Positions 53,183-63,516 of a stretch of 64,000 bases of DNA are shown here, piece by piece. Every line of letters begins with the position of its first letter. The stretch's first letter is position 1. Made by a program: the position numbers and the translations under genes. The notes below the pieces were generated by a model. The model worked only from the letters and a program-made list of their open reading frames with translations. It was not told the DNA's origin and searched no databases. Origin of the DNA: G965216255 sp965216255 (lineage in GTDB: Bacteria; Bacteroidota; Rhodothermia; Rhodothermales; Bin80); assembly GCA_965216255.1 (NCBI GenBank), contig OZ244148.1:5270001-5334000 (forward strand). The letters run 5' to 3'.

Positions 53183-54409
53183 ATGAATGTAATCTTGACG
53201 GCGCGGCTGAGCCTCATGATGTTTGTGCAGTATCTCATCTGGGGCGCATGGGCACCTACCCTCGGTAACTATATGCAAACGATGCAGATGGGAGATGCCA
53301 TCTCTATTGCATATGCATTGGGCCCTATCTGCGCCACCATAGCTCCGTTCTTCCTGGGCATGGTCGCGGACCGGTTTTTCGACTCGGAGAAAGTACTGGG
53401 TGCACTCTGCCTGGTAGCCGGCGTGGCGATGTGTGCCATGCCGAGCTTTGCGGGCACCGACCTGTTTTTGCCGTTGCTGTTTCTGCATGCCCTGTGCTAT
53501 TTCCCGACGCTGGGGCTGACGGCATCGCTGGCGTTTCATCACATGACGAATCAGGAAAAGGAATTTCCTGTCGTACGGGTGTTCGGCACGCTTGGCTGGG
53601 CGGCTATCGGACTGTTCATGGGATACGTGCTGCGGGCGGATGATACTAGTTTGCCGCTATACATTGGTGGCGGCGCAGCGCTGTTCCTGGGGCTTTACAG
53701 CTTCACGCTTCCGCTTACGCCTCCACCGTCTGCTGGCAAGCGGACGTCCTGGAAGCAGATTCTGGGTGTAGATGCCTTCCGTCAACTGAAAAGCCGCTCG
53801 TTTGTAGTATTTCTAGCCGCCGCAATGCTCATATTCATTGCCTTCGGCGCCTATTTCCCGTACGCGCCGGTATACTTCAATGCACTGCATGAGGAACTGA
53901 GTCTGGTGCAATTTGCCAACCCCAGCTTCGAGATGTCATTCGGGCAGCTCTCGGAGATAATCTTCATGCTGCTCATCCCATTCTTCTTTGCGCGGCTAGG
54001 CGTAAAGTGGATGCTGTTGCTTGGAATGCTTGCATGGGTGGCGCGGTTTACACTTTTCTCGGCTGCCGCCCTGACAGGTACCTTCTGGGTGATCATGATC
54101 GGTATTCTGATCCACGGAATCTGTTACGATTTCTTCTTCGTCACCGGGCAGATTTACATTGACAAGAGGACCACTAAGGAGATTCGCGGCCAGGTTCAGG
54201 GACTTCTGGTTCTTCTGACGCAAGGCGTCGGATTCCTTATTGGCACGCAGTTATCAGGTCTTTTTGTCAATTATTTTGGCGAGAATGGCAACCTGATGCT
54301 TCCGGAATGGCGCCTGTTCTGGGCTCTGTTTGCTGGGGGCACCCTGGTTTTTGCGGTGGCCTTCTTCTTCCTGTTCAGCGATCGGGTAGAAAAGAGCGCA
54401 GCTGCCTAA
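53183..54409 (+). CDS. MFS nucleoside:H+ symporter-like permease
   Basis: 408 residues, 12 predicted membrane helices. RLSLMMFVQYLIWGAWAPTL at the start, FPVVRVFGTLGWAAIGLFMG and GICYDFFFVTGQIYIDK are hallmarks of the NupG/XapB nucleoside-symporter subfamily of MFS found in many Bacteroidota. Substrate is inferred. It starts 49 bp after the lipoprotein gene on the same strand. Confidence 0.85.
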   Translation: MNVILTARLSLMMFVQYLIWGAWAPTLGNYMQTMQMGDAISIAYALGPICATIAPFFLGMVADRFFDSEKVLGALCLVAGVAMCAMPSFAGTDLFLPLLFLHALCYFPTLGLTASLAFHHMTNQEKEFPVVRVFGTLGWAAIGLFMGYVLRADDTSLPLYIGGGAALFLGLYSFTLPLTPPPSAGKRTSWKQILGVDAFRQLKSRSFVVFLAAAMLIFIAFGAYFPYAPVYFNALHEELSLVQFANPSFEMSFGQLSEIIFMLLIPFFFARLGVKWMLLLGMLAWVARFTLFSAAALTGTFWVIMIGILIHGICYDFFFVTGQIYIDKRTTKEIRGQVQGLLVLLTQGVGFLIGTQLSGLFVNYFGENGNLMLPEWRLFWALFAGGTLVFAVAFFFLFSDRVEKSAAA

Positions 54410-54445
54410 CCCTGGCCTTCATTCATACGTAGTACTTAGCAGTCA

Positions 54446-54826
54446 ATGTCATGCCGCGTAGTTTCACGGCACAGCGTTAGCTTCTTCTCTCGCGCTCAGG
54501 GCACCGATGCCAGGCCGTACTTGGAGCGCATATTGTCCGACGAGGCGCTTCACAGTAGGTATGCCATAGGATATTGTGTCTGCCAAGAATTTGGCCTCTT
54601 TGATGTGCGCGGCCATCCGCAGAAGGCGACGTGTTTGAAGGCATTGCGGGCGTTGGATGCCGAGGGGTTCATTGGAGATTAGGTTGGCGGGAATGCAGAG
54701 CAACAGCCCGATCGGGCTGTTGCACATACGACCACCGCCTGATCCAGCTCTGCGCCGGCCCAGCGCTCATTGGTGCACAAGTGTTCGTGATACCCTTGAT
54801 CGCCGGATGCATACCCTACAACGGCA
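54446..54826 (+). pseudogene. DruA/DUF4338-type fragment
   Basis: The 78-codon frame 54446-54682 contains LERILSDEALHSRYAIGYCV and LFDVRGHPQKATCLKALRAL, the N-terminal region of DUF4338 (DruA-like) proteins, some of which are fused to transposase domains. After the TAG at 54680 weak similarity continues in another frame (IRPPPDPALRRPSAHW) and then fades. Only a relic of a gene that is normally 300 residues or longer. Confidence 0.55.
54700..54723. repeat. 24-bp perfect palindrome
   Basis: gcaacagcccga followed by its exact reverse complement. It lies inside the DUF4338-type relic; there is no T-run to make it a clear terminator. Confidence 0.7.
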
Positions 54827-55612
54827 TTAATGGGAGCAGGAGGAACTGCCTTCGGATCTCGACTTCTTTGCAGGGGACGACCTCTGCTTGTCGCGTTCAA
54901 ACTTCCATATGACGTAATCTAGATGTCGGGGTTTGAGGTCAAGCAGGGGGGCAGCCTGTTGGACCAGTTCTTCTGCCTCTTTAGGGGAAACCATTTTCTT
55001 GCAAAGCGCACGGGCAACAAATCTGCATATGTGTACGTCGCCCTTTACCAATTCACTGCGACCTGCGTACATCAGAAACATCTGGATCGTGGCATGGCCA
55101 ATGCCATGTATGGGCATGAGGGCATTCCTGATTGCCTCCTCGGGTGTCCGGGCCATGTCTTGCAGCACGTTTACGCCGATATCGCGAAGACAAACGGCTG
55201 CTTTGTATACGGTTTCGGCCTTCAGAATTTTGGTTCCGGGAGAGCAGTGTCTGGACTTGTAGACTTTGTCCGCCATGTACTCGACACCGCGTTCACTGTA
55301 GTGGCCGATACAATCCTGAAGGGTTTCCTGGTCGTCCCTCGGTGGAAGGCGGTGCTCGTCTGCCCGATTCCTCGAAATGCCAAAACACTTGCAATACCGC
55401 TCAACAATTGGCACTACGACCTCTTCGTAGCGAAGCATGGGTGTAAACACCGCGTCGATCAGGGCGACAGACAGATGCCTTGGAAAGAATTCGTCTCCGA
55501 GCCGTCGGAAAGAAGGGTCAATCTGGTCCTTCACCGCACGGGCAATCCGGCATGCTCCGGTATTCATGATTGGAATGCCAAGGAAGTTCTGCCGTTGGGT
55601 GAATGAATCCAT
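54827..55612 (-). CDS. HhH-GPD DNA-glycosylase-like protein
   Basis: 261 residues from ATG 55612 (ATG 55567, NTGACRIARAVKD, is an alternative start). The centre has the helix-hairpin-helix and catalytic Asp arrangement: MPIHGIGHATIQMFLMYAG then VKGDVHICRFVARAL, as in base-excision glycosylases. There is no Cys cluster after it, so no 4Fe-4S domain; the basic, Ser-rich tail (SSPAKKSRSEGSSSCSH) is unusual. Upstream FFPRHLSVALIDAVF is not a motif I know. Could repair alkylated or otherwise damaged bases, or be a mobile-element accessory; context (DruA relic) leaves both open. Confidence 0.7.
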   Translation of the reverse strand: MDSFTQRQNFLGIPIMNTGACRIARAVKDQIDPSFRRLGDEFFPRHLSVALIDAVFTPMLRYEEVVVPIVERYCKCFGISRNRADEHRLPPRDDQETLQDCIGHYSERGVEYMADKVYKSRHCSPGTKILKAETVYKAAVCLRDIGVNVLQDMARTPEEAIRNALMPIHGIGHATIQMFLMYAGRSELVKGDVHICRFVARALCKKMVSPKEAEELVQQAAPLLDLKPRHLDYVIWKFERDKQRSSPAKKSRSEGSSSCSH

Positions 55613-55674
55613 CACACAAAGCTATACTACGACACCGTGCACCGCAATCCTGCCCTGGATTATCACGTGTACAA

Positions 55675-58608
55675 TTAGCGCAGTACCACAACCGGCTGCG
55701 ATGCCAGGAGCGGCTTGCCCGCACTGCGCGCAGCAAGGCGCGCAATGTAGATACCATTTGCCACGCGGCGGCCTGCAGCGTCATTGCCGTTCCAAATAAC
55801 CTGGTGCATGCCGGCAGGCCGCAACCCGCTTTCCAGAGTATTCACCTGGCTACCGAGCATGTTGAAAATCTCCAACTGCACATGTGATTCAGTCGGAATG
55901 CTAAACGAAAATGTCTGGTGAGACGCGCCCGGATTGGGAAATACCGGCCTGAATGTGAAACCGCTCGTAAACTCAGGCACAGGGTCCAGAGAAGTCCGCT
56001 CGACGTTTAACACGTTATTCCACAGCGTTTGGGCGTTGTCCGCATTCTGCAGAAAATCCGCTTCACTACTCCCGCCAACAATGGCAAACGCGACGATAAC
56101 GCTATTCATTGGCAACAGCGAAAATGGTCCCGTGCCGGTGAGTTGAGAAACATCGGTAGCTTCTAGTTCGGTATTACCGATGCCTCCACTGAGAAACGCC
56201 CATTTCTCTTCTTCCGTGAAACCGCCGTCCCGGTTCGTTGAATACACTACGTCTTCATTGCGCATGGCCCCGTACGAAATACCGGCGTGGCTAGTGAGCA
56301 CCTTGACGCCAACTGCCACGCTGGAATTAGGGTCGCCCATGACATAGCCCACCATACGGTCACTGTCGTAGCGCGCCACATCGACCGTAGGATCCGGGAG
56401 ACCGACGTCCCAGTCAAAGAATAGGCCGATATACAGGTTGGATAGTGATGACTCCTCGCTGGTGTTTGTTACCGTGTACTTGACAATCAAGAAATCTTCG
56501 TTCTCCGGGGCAGAATCCACGTAGCTTTCCTGCAAAATATTGAGTCCGAGCGGATTCTGCGCCCGTGAATCCACAAGCTCTACGCGGCCATGCTGGGATG
56601 CCAAGTCCCCTGGCTTGGTTAGTACAATGCTCGTACCGGGCTTCAACACAAGGTCTTTGTGCTGACGAGTGTTTCGTTCGGTATTGACACCGCGAACGCA
56701 ATCGGAAACGGTATCCGGTCCCGTACCGAGCAGTAGTCCACCCTCGGACATCGTGTCACGCATTTGCCCGTTTCGATCCCGCACCTGAAAGCCACGACCG
56801 TTGGAGCTGCCCTGAAACTCGATGTATCCAATGTTGCCCTCATTGGTAATCGAAGTAACGAGAGCGTCTGTGTTGTGCGTGGCGACATTTGCTTCATTTA
56901 TGCTGAAACGCAGTTTGTCCGGACTGTCCTGGAATTCACCGTCGGTTACACTTGTAAATATTAGCGTATGATAATTTGCCGGTGTATTTGCAGCAAATGT
57001 AAACTCGAAAGTGGCCGTATGGCTGGAACCGTGGGGCATTGCGCCTACCGCCTCGCGGGCATGCACGAAATCTACGAACTGACTCGCCGTCTCCAGACCA
57101 ACGAGCACAGCCATCGCATCGCCGCCATAGTTGGTAAACGTGGCTGTTACCTGCACAGTCTCCCCGCTGCGCAAATCGGAATCTCCATCACTGTCCGCCC
57201 ACGTCCACTCTTCGAGCCGAATTCCGGGAGGCGGGCTTTCTGTGACTGCCCGGTAAGCGTTCACGCGTCCCCGGCCCAGAAGGCCTTTCAGACCCTGGGG
57301 ATTGGCATCCTCAATATCGTCTGCCGTCAACCTGATTTGTTCCATTATCCTTCTGGGACCGTAGCTCGGAAAAGCCGTCTTGACCAGTGCGGCGATGCCT
57401 GCAACTAAGGGTACAGCAAAGGATGTCCCAGAAGCCGTAGAATATCCGCCATCCATGGAGGTTGCGTCAATCTGCGCCGACGGGGCAAACACATTTACGC
57501 CCCGGCCGTAATTGAATTGATTTCGGTCAGAGTCCTTAGCTGTTCCTCCTACGCTTAGCACTTCGCGAAAGTCGGAAGGGAAGAAGGGGGATACGTCGAC
57601 GTTTACTGCAGCATTGCCAGAGGCCGCCACCACGAGGACACCCTCATCCAGCGCCATGCGTATGGCAGCCTTTAAAAAGACGTCGTCAAATCTTGATCCC
57701 CAACTAGCTGTAACAACGTCTGCCCCGTTCATTGCGGCGTACACCACCGCATCCAGGCCATAACAGATTGCTCCACCAGGGATACATGTCGCGTTGATCG
57801 GCATGAACTTGGCATTCCATCCCGCGCCGGCAATGCCCATTGCATTGTTCGTCACTGCTGTAGCAGCCCCGGCTACCATAGTACCGTGATCGCCGAATTC
57901 ACGCGGCACCCCCCGAGGATCAGCGCTGTCATTGCCAAAATTCCACCCCACTATGTCGTCGATGTAGCCATTGCCGTCGTCATCCACTCCATTATCCGGG
58001 ATCTCGCCGGGATTGGTCCAGACGTTTTCCAACAAATCGGGATGTTCCCACTCCGTTCCTGTATCCGCTATGGCAATAACCGCATCGCCATCCTCTCCCT
58101 TGGCTATATCCCATGCCTCCATCATTCGGAGCAATTCAAAATGTGTCTGGTCGCCAAACTTCGGATCGTCGGGAACAGCTCCCGAATGGTCTGTAGGCAG
58201 GCCCTCCCAAGCCAAGTGATATACTAAGCGGGGTCCTGCATGCTCGACATTCGGATCACGCGCAAATTCTTCGGCCACGAGGCGTGGATCGAACGGCGCA
58301 TTGTAGTATACTTCGTATACCCGCATCAAATCCTGTGCCGAGACCGAGACATCTCTCTTTGCCGCTGCGGCTCTTATGCTGGGAAAGGCCTCCTCTATCC
58401 TATGCACACGAAAGCGGTCTGCCGTGCGATCAAATCCGGCTAATCCGGTCTTGGCCATGCTCGATTGGGGCACGACTCCTTCCCTGAACTGGACCAAAAC
58501 GCTGCCTGATTTGACATTATCCAATTGTTGCTTGGCCGCAGCCACTGTCACAGACCAGCAGGAGATCGTCAGAAGTAACGCTGCCGCAAGTATTTTGCGA
58601 GTTGCCAT
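55675..58608 (-). CDS. secreted subtilisin-like peptidase with T9SS-like sorting domain
   Basis: 977 residues from ATG 58608. Signal peptide (residues 1-25), propeptide, S8 catalytic domain with Asp182 (AIADTGTEWEHPDL), His241 (FGDHGTMVAGAAT), oxyanion Asn331 (AASGNAAVNVD) and Ser396 (ASGTSFAVPLVAG). A calcium-like DNGVDDDGNGYIDD insert precedes the His. A beta-rich middle follows, and the end is a type IX-like sorting domain (FPNPGASHQTFSF, IFNMLGSQVNTLE, RRVANGIYIARL, ending VVVLR). All triad residues are present, so an active exported protease is likely. An in-frame extension to 58776 is not supported. Confidence 0.92.
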   Translation of the reverse strand: MATRKILAAALLLTISCWSVTVAAAKQQLDNVKSGSVLVQFREGVVPQSSMAKTGLAGFDRTADRFRVHRIEEAFPSIRAAAAKRDVSVSAQDLMRVYEVYYNAPFDPRLVAEEFARDPNVEHAGPRLVYHLAWEGLPTDHSGAVPDDPKFGDQTHFELLRMMEAWDIAKGEDGDAVIAIADTGTEWEHPDLLENVWTNPGEIPDNGVDDDGNGYIDDIVGWNFGNDSADPRGVPREFGDHGTMVAGAATAVTNNAMGIAGAGWNAKFMPINATCIPGGAICYGLDAVVYAAMNGADVVTASWGSRFDDVFLKAAIRMALDEGVLVVAASGNAAVNVDVSPFFPSDFREVLSVGGTAKDSDRNQFNYGRGVNVFAPSAQIDATSMDGGYSTASGTSFAVPLVAGIAALVKTAFPSYGPRRIMEQIRLTADDIEDANPQGLKGLLGRGRVNAYRAVTESPPPGIRLEEWTWADSDGDSDLRSGETVQVTATFTNYGGDAMAVLVGLETASQFVDFVHAREAVGAMPHGSSHTATFEFTFAANTPANYHTLIFTSVTDGEFQDSPDKLRFSINEANVATHNTDALVTSITNEGNIGYIEFQGSSNGRGFQVRDRNGQMRDTMSEGGLLLGTGPDTVSDCVRGVNTERNTRQHKDLVLKPGTSIVLTKPGDLASQHGRVELVDSRAQNPLGLNILQESYVDSAPENEDFLIVKYTVTNTSEESSLSNLYIGLFFDWDVGLPDPTVDVARYDSDRMVGYVMGDPNSSVAVGVKVLTSHAGISYGAMRNEDVVYSTNRDGGFTEEEKWAFLSGGIGNTELEATDVSQLTGTGPFSLLPMNSVIVAFAIVGGSSEADFLQNADNAQTLWNNVLNVERTSLDPVPEFTSGFTFRPVFPNPGASHQTFSFSIPTESHVQLEIFNMLGSQVNTLESGLRPAGMHQVIWNGNDAAGRRVANGIYIARLAARSAGKPLLASQPVVVLR

Positions 58609-58935
58609 ACTGCCTACTGGTGCAGCGTGATTAGCGTTGGAATGGAATAGTGAATCAAGGTAAATCAGGCCTGTAGTCCATGATCTCATACCACGCATTT
58701 CATATAAGCAATCTCCTGTCCAGATCATCATTGTCATTCCAATTAGGTACTCCGGCCATAAACACTTCCTGATCAATACAGGCGCCAGATTGATATCGTG
58801 TGACCCGGAAATTACCCTATTTTATTTCTGTTGTCAACATGCTATTAGGTGAATGATTGACGATACTTGGGGCAGCTCTGATTTGCGGACAAGGTAGTAC
58901 ATTGGAACAGGTCAACCGAACGTGGGGGAATTCCA
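58609..58935. other. upstream region of peptidase gene
   Basis: AT-rich around 58800-58855; probably holds the minus-strand promoter of the peptidase. No gene seen. Confidence 0.4.
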
Positions 58936-59040
58936 ATGCGTCAGCTTTCTTTCGAGGAGGTTACGTACGAGAATAGGACCAGGAAGACGCGCAGGCATAG
59001 GTTTTTGGAGCCGATGGAGGCAGCATTGCCCTGGGCGTAA
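58936..59040 (+). pseudogene. IS5-family transposase N-terminal fragment
   Basis: 34 codons reading MRQLSFEEVTYENRTRKTRR then HRFLEPMEAALPW before TAA, which is the standard start of IS5/IS1106-type transposases (MxQLTF...KTRRxxFLxEM...VPW). Nothing of the catalytic domain follows. Confidence 0.7.
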
Positions 59041-59503
59041 TTCGTTGGGGGCGAGGAGCCTGTCGAGCTTAGCTCTCTTGTTTTCGCATTTGAGGCGGGT
59101 ATTGGCATATGCCACCGAGAAGGTGCCGATTCCCACCCAGCGGGCCAGAGCTGAGCTGGTTGACAGCCAATTCAGGCCGTTCTTGTCTTGTGTTTCTTGC
59201 GAAAGTGGGCCTCCCTTACCTCCGCCAATTAAAGTCCGAAGTGCAACAACTGTAGACAAGGTAGTATGCCCCTGAGTAGAGACAGAAGATAGCACAGGCA
59301 ACGCGGAAAACGAGCTTCTTCGGAGGGAGGGCGGAGCCCGACCGGAGAAGAAGCTGCTTGCTGGCCGAAGAAATTCGCGCTCCTTGACCTTTGAGGCAGC
59401 CAATGCCGACGGGCGAGCATGGCTCTTCCCCTGCGTGTAGGCACGCATGATGTCACCCGAACATGGTACAATGGTCTATGGGTCTTTCTGGCGACGACCC
59501 GAC
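59041..59503. other. non-coding stretch before IS30
   Basis: No gene recognised. From about 59226 it probably belongs to the IS30 element, whose left inverted repeat (cgaagtgcaaca at 59237) lies here. Confidence 0.35.
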
Positions 59504-60615
59504 TCAGACCATGGACGCGGAGGCTGCCACGCCCTCTAGTGCAGGAAGGAAAACCTCCGCCGGCGTGCGGTAGGCCAAGCATCGGCGCGGACGGTTGTTC
59601 AATTGCGCTTGCACCCGCCTCACCGCTGCCGGTTCAACCGTGTGAAAGTTGGTTGCCTTCGGGAAGTACTCTCGCACCAGGCCGTTGGTGTGCTCGTTCA
59701 GACCACGCTCCCAGGAGTGGTATGGCCTCGCAAAGTAAAACGATGCGGAAAGCGCGCTGCCGATGATGAGCGAACTCCTTGCCATTGTCCGCCGTGATAG
59801 TAAGTACCCGGTCCTTTACCGGACTGAGACAACCTATGATCGCATGGCGGACCCCGATCGCAGCCTTTGACGCAACGTGCTCAAGAAACGTGAATTTCGA
59901 GGCGCGATCGACCATGGATACCAGTGCTCCCTGTTGTTTCGCCCCGATGATCGTATCAACCTCCCAGTCGCCTATCCGCGTCTTCTGCTCTACAATGGGA
60001 TCACGTTCGCTGATGTCTACACGGTGCGGTATCAGGCCGCGCCCAGCACCGCTCTTGTTACGCCTGTTGTACCGCTTACCACGGCGACGCAGCAGCTTGT
60101 ACAACGATCCGCCAGCCGCTCGGTCCGCCCAGCTATGCCTGTAAATCCATGTGGTGCTTACCGAAACGACACCATCACGACGAAGTCGACCCGAGACCTG
60201 CTCTGGACTCCAGTGCAGGGCGAGCTTCTCACGCACAAGAGACCACATCGCTTCAGTCATCTTCCGTGGACGCAACGATGCCTTCCTCCGCCGCCCGCTG
60301 GCCAAGCGGGTAGCCTGTTGATACCGGTAGCCCCTACCTCCGCTGTTGCGATGCAACTCCCGGCTGATCGTCGATGGCGAGCGACCCAACTGTCGCGCAA
60401 TCTCGCGCAGCGAATCAGCTCGCTTCCTCAATGCGTGAATCTGGCACCTTTCCTCATAGGAAAGATGATGATAGCCCGTCGCCATTTGATACCCTCCAAT
60501 GATGTCTTAACGGAGCGTACCGGCATCATCTCGCTCACATGTAATCAGCGTGATGAATACGCGCTTGCTAGCGCGCTGTCATCCAAATCAAGTGTTGCAC
60601 TTCGTTGTTAAATGG
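59226..60615. mobile_element. IS30-family insertion sequence, putative ends
   Basis: Inverted sequences sharing cgaagtgcaaca occur at 59237-59248 and, inverted, at 60593-60604, with weaker agreement outward (ccaattaaag versus cccatttaac). They bracket the IS30 transposase. End positions are approximate. The element appears inserted at the 3' end of the IS1182 relic. Confidence 0.5.
59504..60485 (-). pseudogene. IS30-family transposase, one frameshift
   Basis: From ATG 60485: HLSYEERCQIHALRKRADSL, helix-turn-helix REIARQLGRSPSTISRELHR, SPEQVSGRLRRDG, then DDE residues in GDWEVDTIIGAKQQG (Asp) and TITADNGKEFAHH (Asp). Near 59770 the frame changes and continues as SASFYFARPYHSWERGLNEH and TNGLVREYFPKATNFH (Glu), then LNNRPRRCLAYRTPAEVF. 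All catalytic residues exist but a single indel separates them, so it is recently inactivated. Confidence 0.85.
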
Positions 60616-60623
60616 GCCTCCGA

Positions 60624-62072
60624 TTAGCCGCTTCGCAATGCGTGGAGCCTCCCGATGTTGTAGACCGTGCAAACCAGTGCTCACTCGGATTGTACCGCTT
60701 CCAAACCTCGCGTCAGGAACTGACGGAAGCCCACGGTCCGCTTGATGATGCCAAAGACCGGTTCGGCCGTGGCCTTCCTGGCCACGTATAGCCGCCTTCC
60801 TTCTTCCGTCTTCAATGGCACCTTCGTGTGTTCTACCGGACATCCCTTCCGATAAGTATCCATGTTCTGCGCCGCGGATACTGCCAATCGCTCCCACAGT
60901 GGGGCGTTGTGCTTCTGGCGTCTTGGACTAATGAACGGATCGCCCCGGCTGCTTCGCAGGCCACCACATTGTTCCGGCTGTTGTAGCCAGCGTCCGCAAC
61001 CAAGGTCCACTTTGCAGATGTGGTGCGCGCTGTCCATTGCTCCAGCATCGGAGCCACTTGCTAAACGCCTTTGAGCTTTTGGCTCATGTGCTGCACCGCG
61101 ACCAGACGGCTGTCTTGACAGGCGGCGATCTGGCTATTGTAGCACTGCTCGAACACTCCTCGGTACGGCATGATGCCCTTGTCCGCATCTGTCAAGTTAA
61201 TCTGACCGGGGTCTCGGGGGGGGGGCTACTATCGGAGACTGCGGCCGCTTTCCGCGGATTCTCTTGCCTGTGGCCTTCTCATGGGCCGCCCGGCACTGCA
61301 GCCACGCCCCGCATGGCTCCGTCTTTAGTGCATGACGCTGCTTGGCACGCGCGGCCATGGCCTCCTTCGCCCGCGTAGTACCCGCCAGTCTGTCTTCCCT
61401 TCGCTGCAATTCCGCCGGAATGTCTATCGCTGCTGCCACAGGACTCTTGTCCGCTTCCTCCGCCAGATGAAGCTGCTGTTCGCCTCCTTTTGGCAATGCT
61501 GCTCCAGTGCCTTGGCCCGCTTCCAGCTCAGAGCCTTGTGCTTGCTGGCATCAGCCCCAATATTCGACCCGTCCAAAGTCACCGCAGACAGTTTCGTGAG
61601 GCCCATCTTCATGGCCATCCGAAGCACCTGCGCAAAAAAAGTCCTTAAGCGCTTCCGAAAGGCACCGATCGTCGAATGGTCCGGATGATGGTTGTCGCAC
61701 ACGAACCTCAATGCCAGACTGTCCCGGCTGGCCTCCTCCAGCTTGCGGCTCGCAAGAATGCCCGTCGCATATCCGTACAAGAGCAACGCCAGCATCATGG
61801 CCGGGGCGAGGGTGAACCTTGCCCGAATAAGCCAACTCGAAGGCACGCAGATCTGCACCTTCCACCAGGTCCACCACAAAACGCGCCGCGTGCTCTTGCG
61901 GCACATTCTTGTCTACGGTCCGCGGAAAAAGCTCAAGGGCCCTGCAAGCCCGTTGAATAAACCTGACTGCCAAATCGGTACTCTCTCTATTGATCGCAAA
62001 CTCAAATCTCCAACATCGAAAAGCTCGACAGGCTCTTGGGTGAGGACTGACATCCAGCCAGAAGAAGGACAA
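60624..62072 (-). pseudogene. IS1182-family transposase, multiple frameshifts
   Basis: Order on the minus strand: FPRTVDKNVPQEHAARFVVD and VEGADLRAFELAYSGK (N-terminus), PAMMLALLLYGYATGILASR and HHPDHSTIGAFRKRL (another frame), LTKLSAVTLDGSNIGADASK (first Asp), ADKSPVAAAIDIPAELQRRE, INLTDADKGIMPYRGVFEQC with NSQIAACQDSRLV (second Asp region), and the end EEGRRLYVARKATAEPVFG and IIKRTVGFRQFLTRGLEAV (Glu), ALVCTVYNIGRLHALRSG. At least four frame changes; inactive. Confidence 0.85.
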
Positions 62073-62689
62073 AGGCGAGGAGGACCATATCCAGCATGAT
62101 ATATCTGCCGTTTTGAGACCGGGTCTGGAAATGTTTTGTGGGCACTGTCACGGTTGTGTCCAAGGCAAGATGCAAGACGGAACATAGATACGAGGAATAT
62201 ACAGCCCACCAGATCGTGCAAATCGTCTCCAGACGTATCTTAAGTGTGACGTAGGCCGCGAGAGCAGAGCCCATATATGGGCCTAAAAATGGCCATATGA
62301 GTCAGTTTGGTCCAAGCGCGCATAATCCACTAAAATCGTCCGCTTTCCACCTGCTGTCGGCTCTAAGATCGGCTGCATCCCTTCCGAATCGTGCCTTGCT
62401 TTCACCGTACATCCAGGGTTTCACGAGCACTTGCCCGCAAGTATTCGTGATATCCTAAGAAAGGCGGTCGTTGCGCTCTCTTTGCCTCCTACGAAATGAC
62501 GCAGAGCGGTAGCGAATCACTGATAGGCTACTGCGCGGCAGTTAAGATCGCCATAGCGAGCATCGGCACGATGAGAACCTGTTTCAGATCAATCCCGGCA
62601 GCGCGAACAGCGTAATCGGCCTGCGACCGGTTACGCGTGCCGCACGGCGCGTATCCGTCTCAATCCTGTCAGGTCAAACGAGTAAATGA
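62073..62689. other. non-coding stretch
   Basis: No gene recognised. Around 62520-62640 the minus strand reads ADYAVRAAGIDLKQVLIVPM before stop codons, possibly a small membrane-protein relic, but too short to name. Confidence 0.3.
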
Positions 62690-63137
62690 GACTTGCATTC
62701 CAGATCACGTCGGGGCTTCCCGAAATTCCGGTCCAAATGGGATTAGTGACCAGAGAAGAAATCAAATGCGGCTCTTGACAGGCGAACAGGGCGCAAGACC
62801 TGGTCACAGCCACCGCATCTCCAGAGCAGTCAAGCGGCTCCAAAAATACTTCGATCAGTCGATTCCGACCGAGAGGCTTGCCAAAAAGATCGGGATGAGC
62901 GTCTCGGGCTTTCACCATTGCGTCAAGGCCATCACGAGGATGCCCCCGCCTCAGTCCCAGAAGTAGCTACAGCTCCGGGAGGCGCGCCGCCTCCTACTCA
63001 GTGAAGATCCCGATGCCGCGCCAGCCGGTTACCGGGTGGGCTATAACGACACCTCGCACTTCAGTCGGTGATTCGAACGGCTCTTCGGGAAGCCGCCGAT
63101 GCGCGACGTAGAACGGTTGTGGGAAGCCGCGAGGAGG
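62690..63137 (+). pseudogene. AraC-family regulator relic cut by IS66
   Basis: The coding-like stretch includes RLLTGEQGARPG, ISRAVKRLQKYFDQSIPTER, LAKKIGMSVSGFHHCVKAIT, then after a TAG at 62965-62967 LREARRLLLSEDPDAAPAGY and RVGYNDTSHFSR, another stop, and FERLFGKPPMRDVERLWEAA. These are both helix-turn-helix subdomains of an AraC/XylS C-terminus. The N-terminal ligand domain is not readable. The left inverted repeat of an IS66 element begins at 63138, close to the natural end of the gene. Confidence 0.75.
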
Positions 63138-63223
63138 GTAAGCGTGCGGTGAAACCCATCTGGATAAGGTGACGATTTCTCGGGAGATTACTCATAGCCC
63201 CGAGGACTCAAAGCCTGGATGGC

Positions 63224-63516
63224 ATGAGACAGCCCAGACGTACGGCGGAAGAAATGTTTCCGCTCATGGAACAGTATGAAGAAAGCAGCCAGACCGCTGC
63301 AGCGTTCTGTGCCGAGCGCGGCATCTCGTATGGGCAGCTGTTTTACTGGCGTCGGAAGTATCGCCTGGAGGCTGCGGCAGCGGCGCCTTTGTGGAGATTG
63401 GCAGACCCGTGGCAGGTGAAGAGGCGCAAGTGGAGATCATGTACCCGGGCGGGATACGCGTGCGCCTCTTGGCGCCGGTATCTGCCTCGTACCTGGCGCA
63501 GCTGGTGCAGTCATGA
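63224..63516 (+). pseudogene. tnpA: IS66 accessory protein TnpA, frameshifted
   Basis: Same sequence and same -1 frame change as the copy at 23663: TAEEMFPLMEQYEESSQTAA first, later GRPVAGEEAQVEIMYPGG and APVSASYLAQLVQS in the other frame to TGA 63514-63516. It retains LVQ near the end, lost in the other copy, so the two are not simple recent duplicates. Confidence 0.75.

Noticed and set aside
51073..53238. 721-codon minus-strand frame opposite the LVIVD lipoprotein
   Set aside because: The plus strand has a lipobox and LVIVD repeats; the antisense product has no recognisable features.
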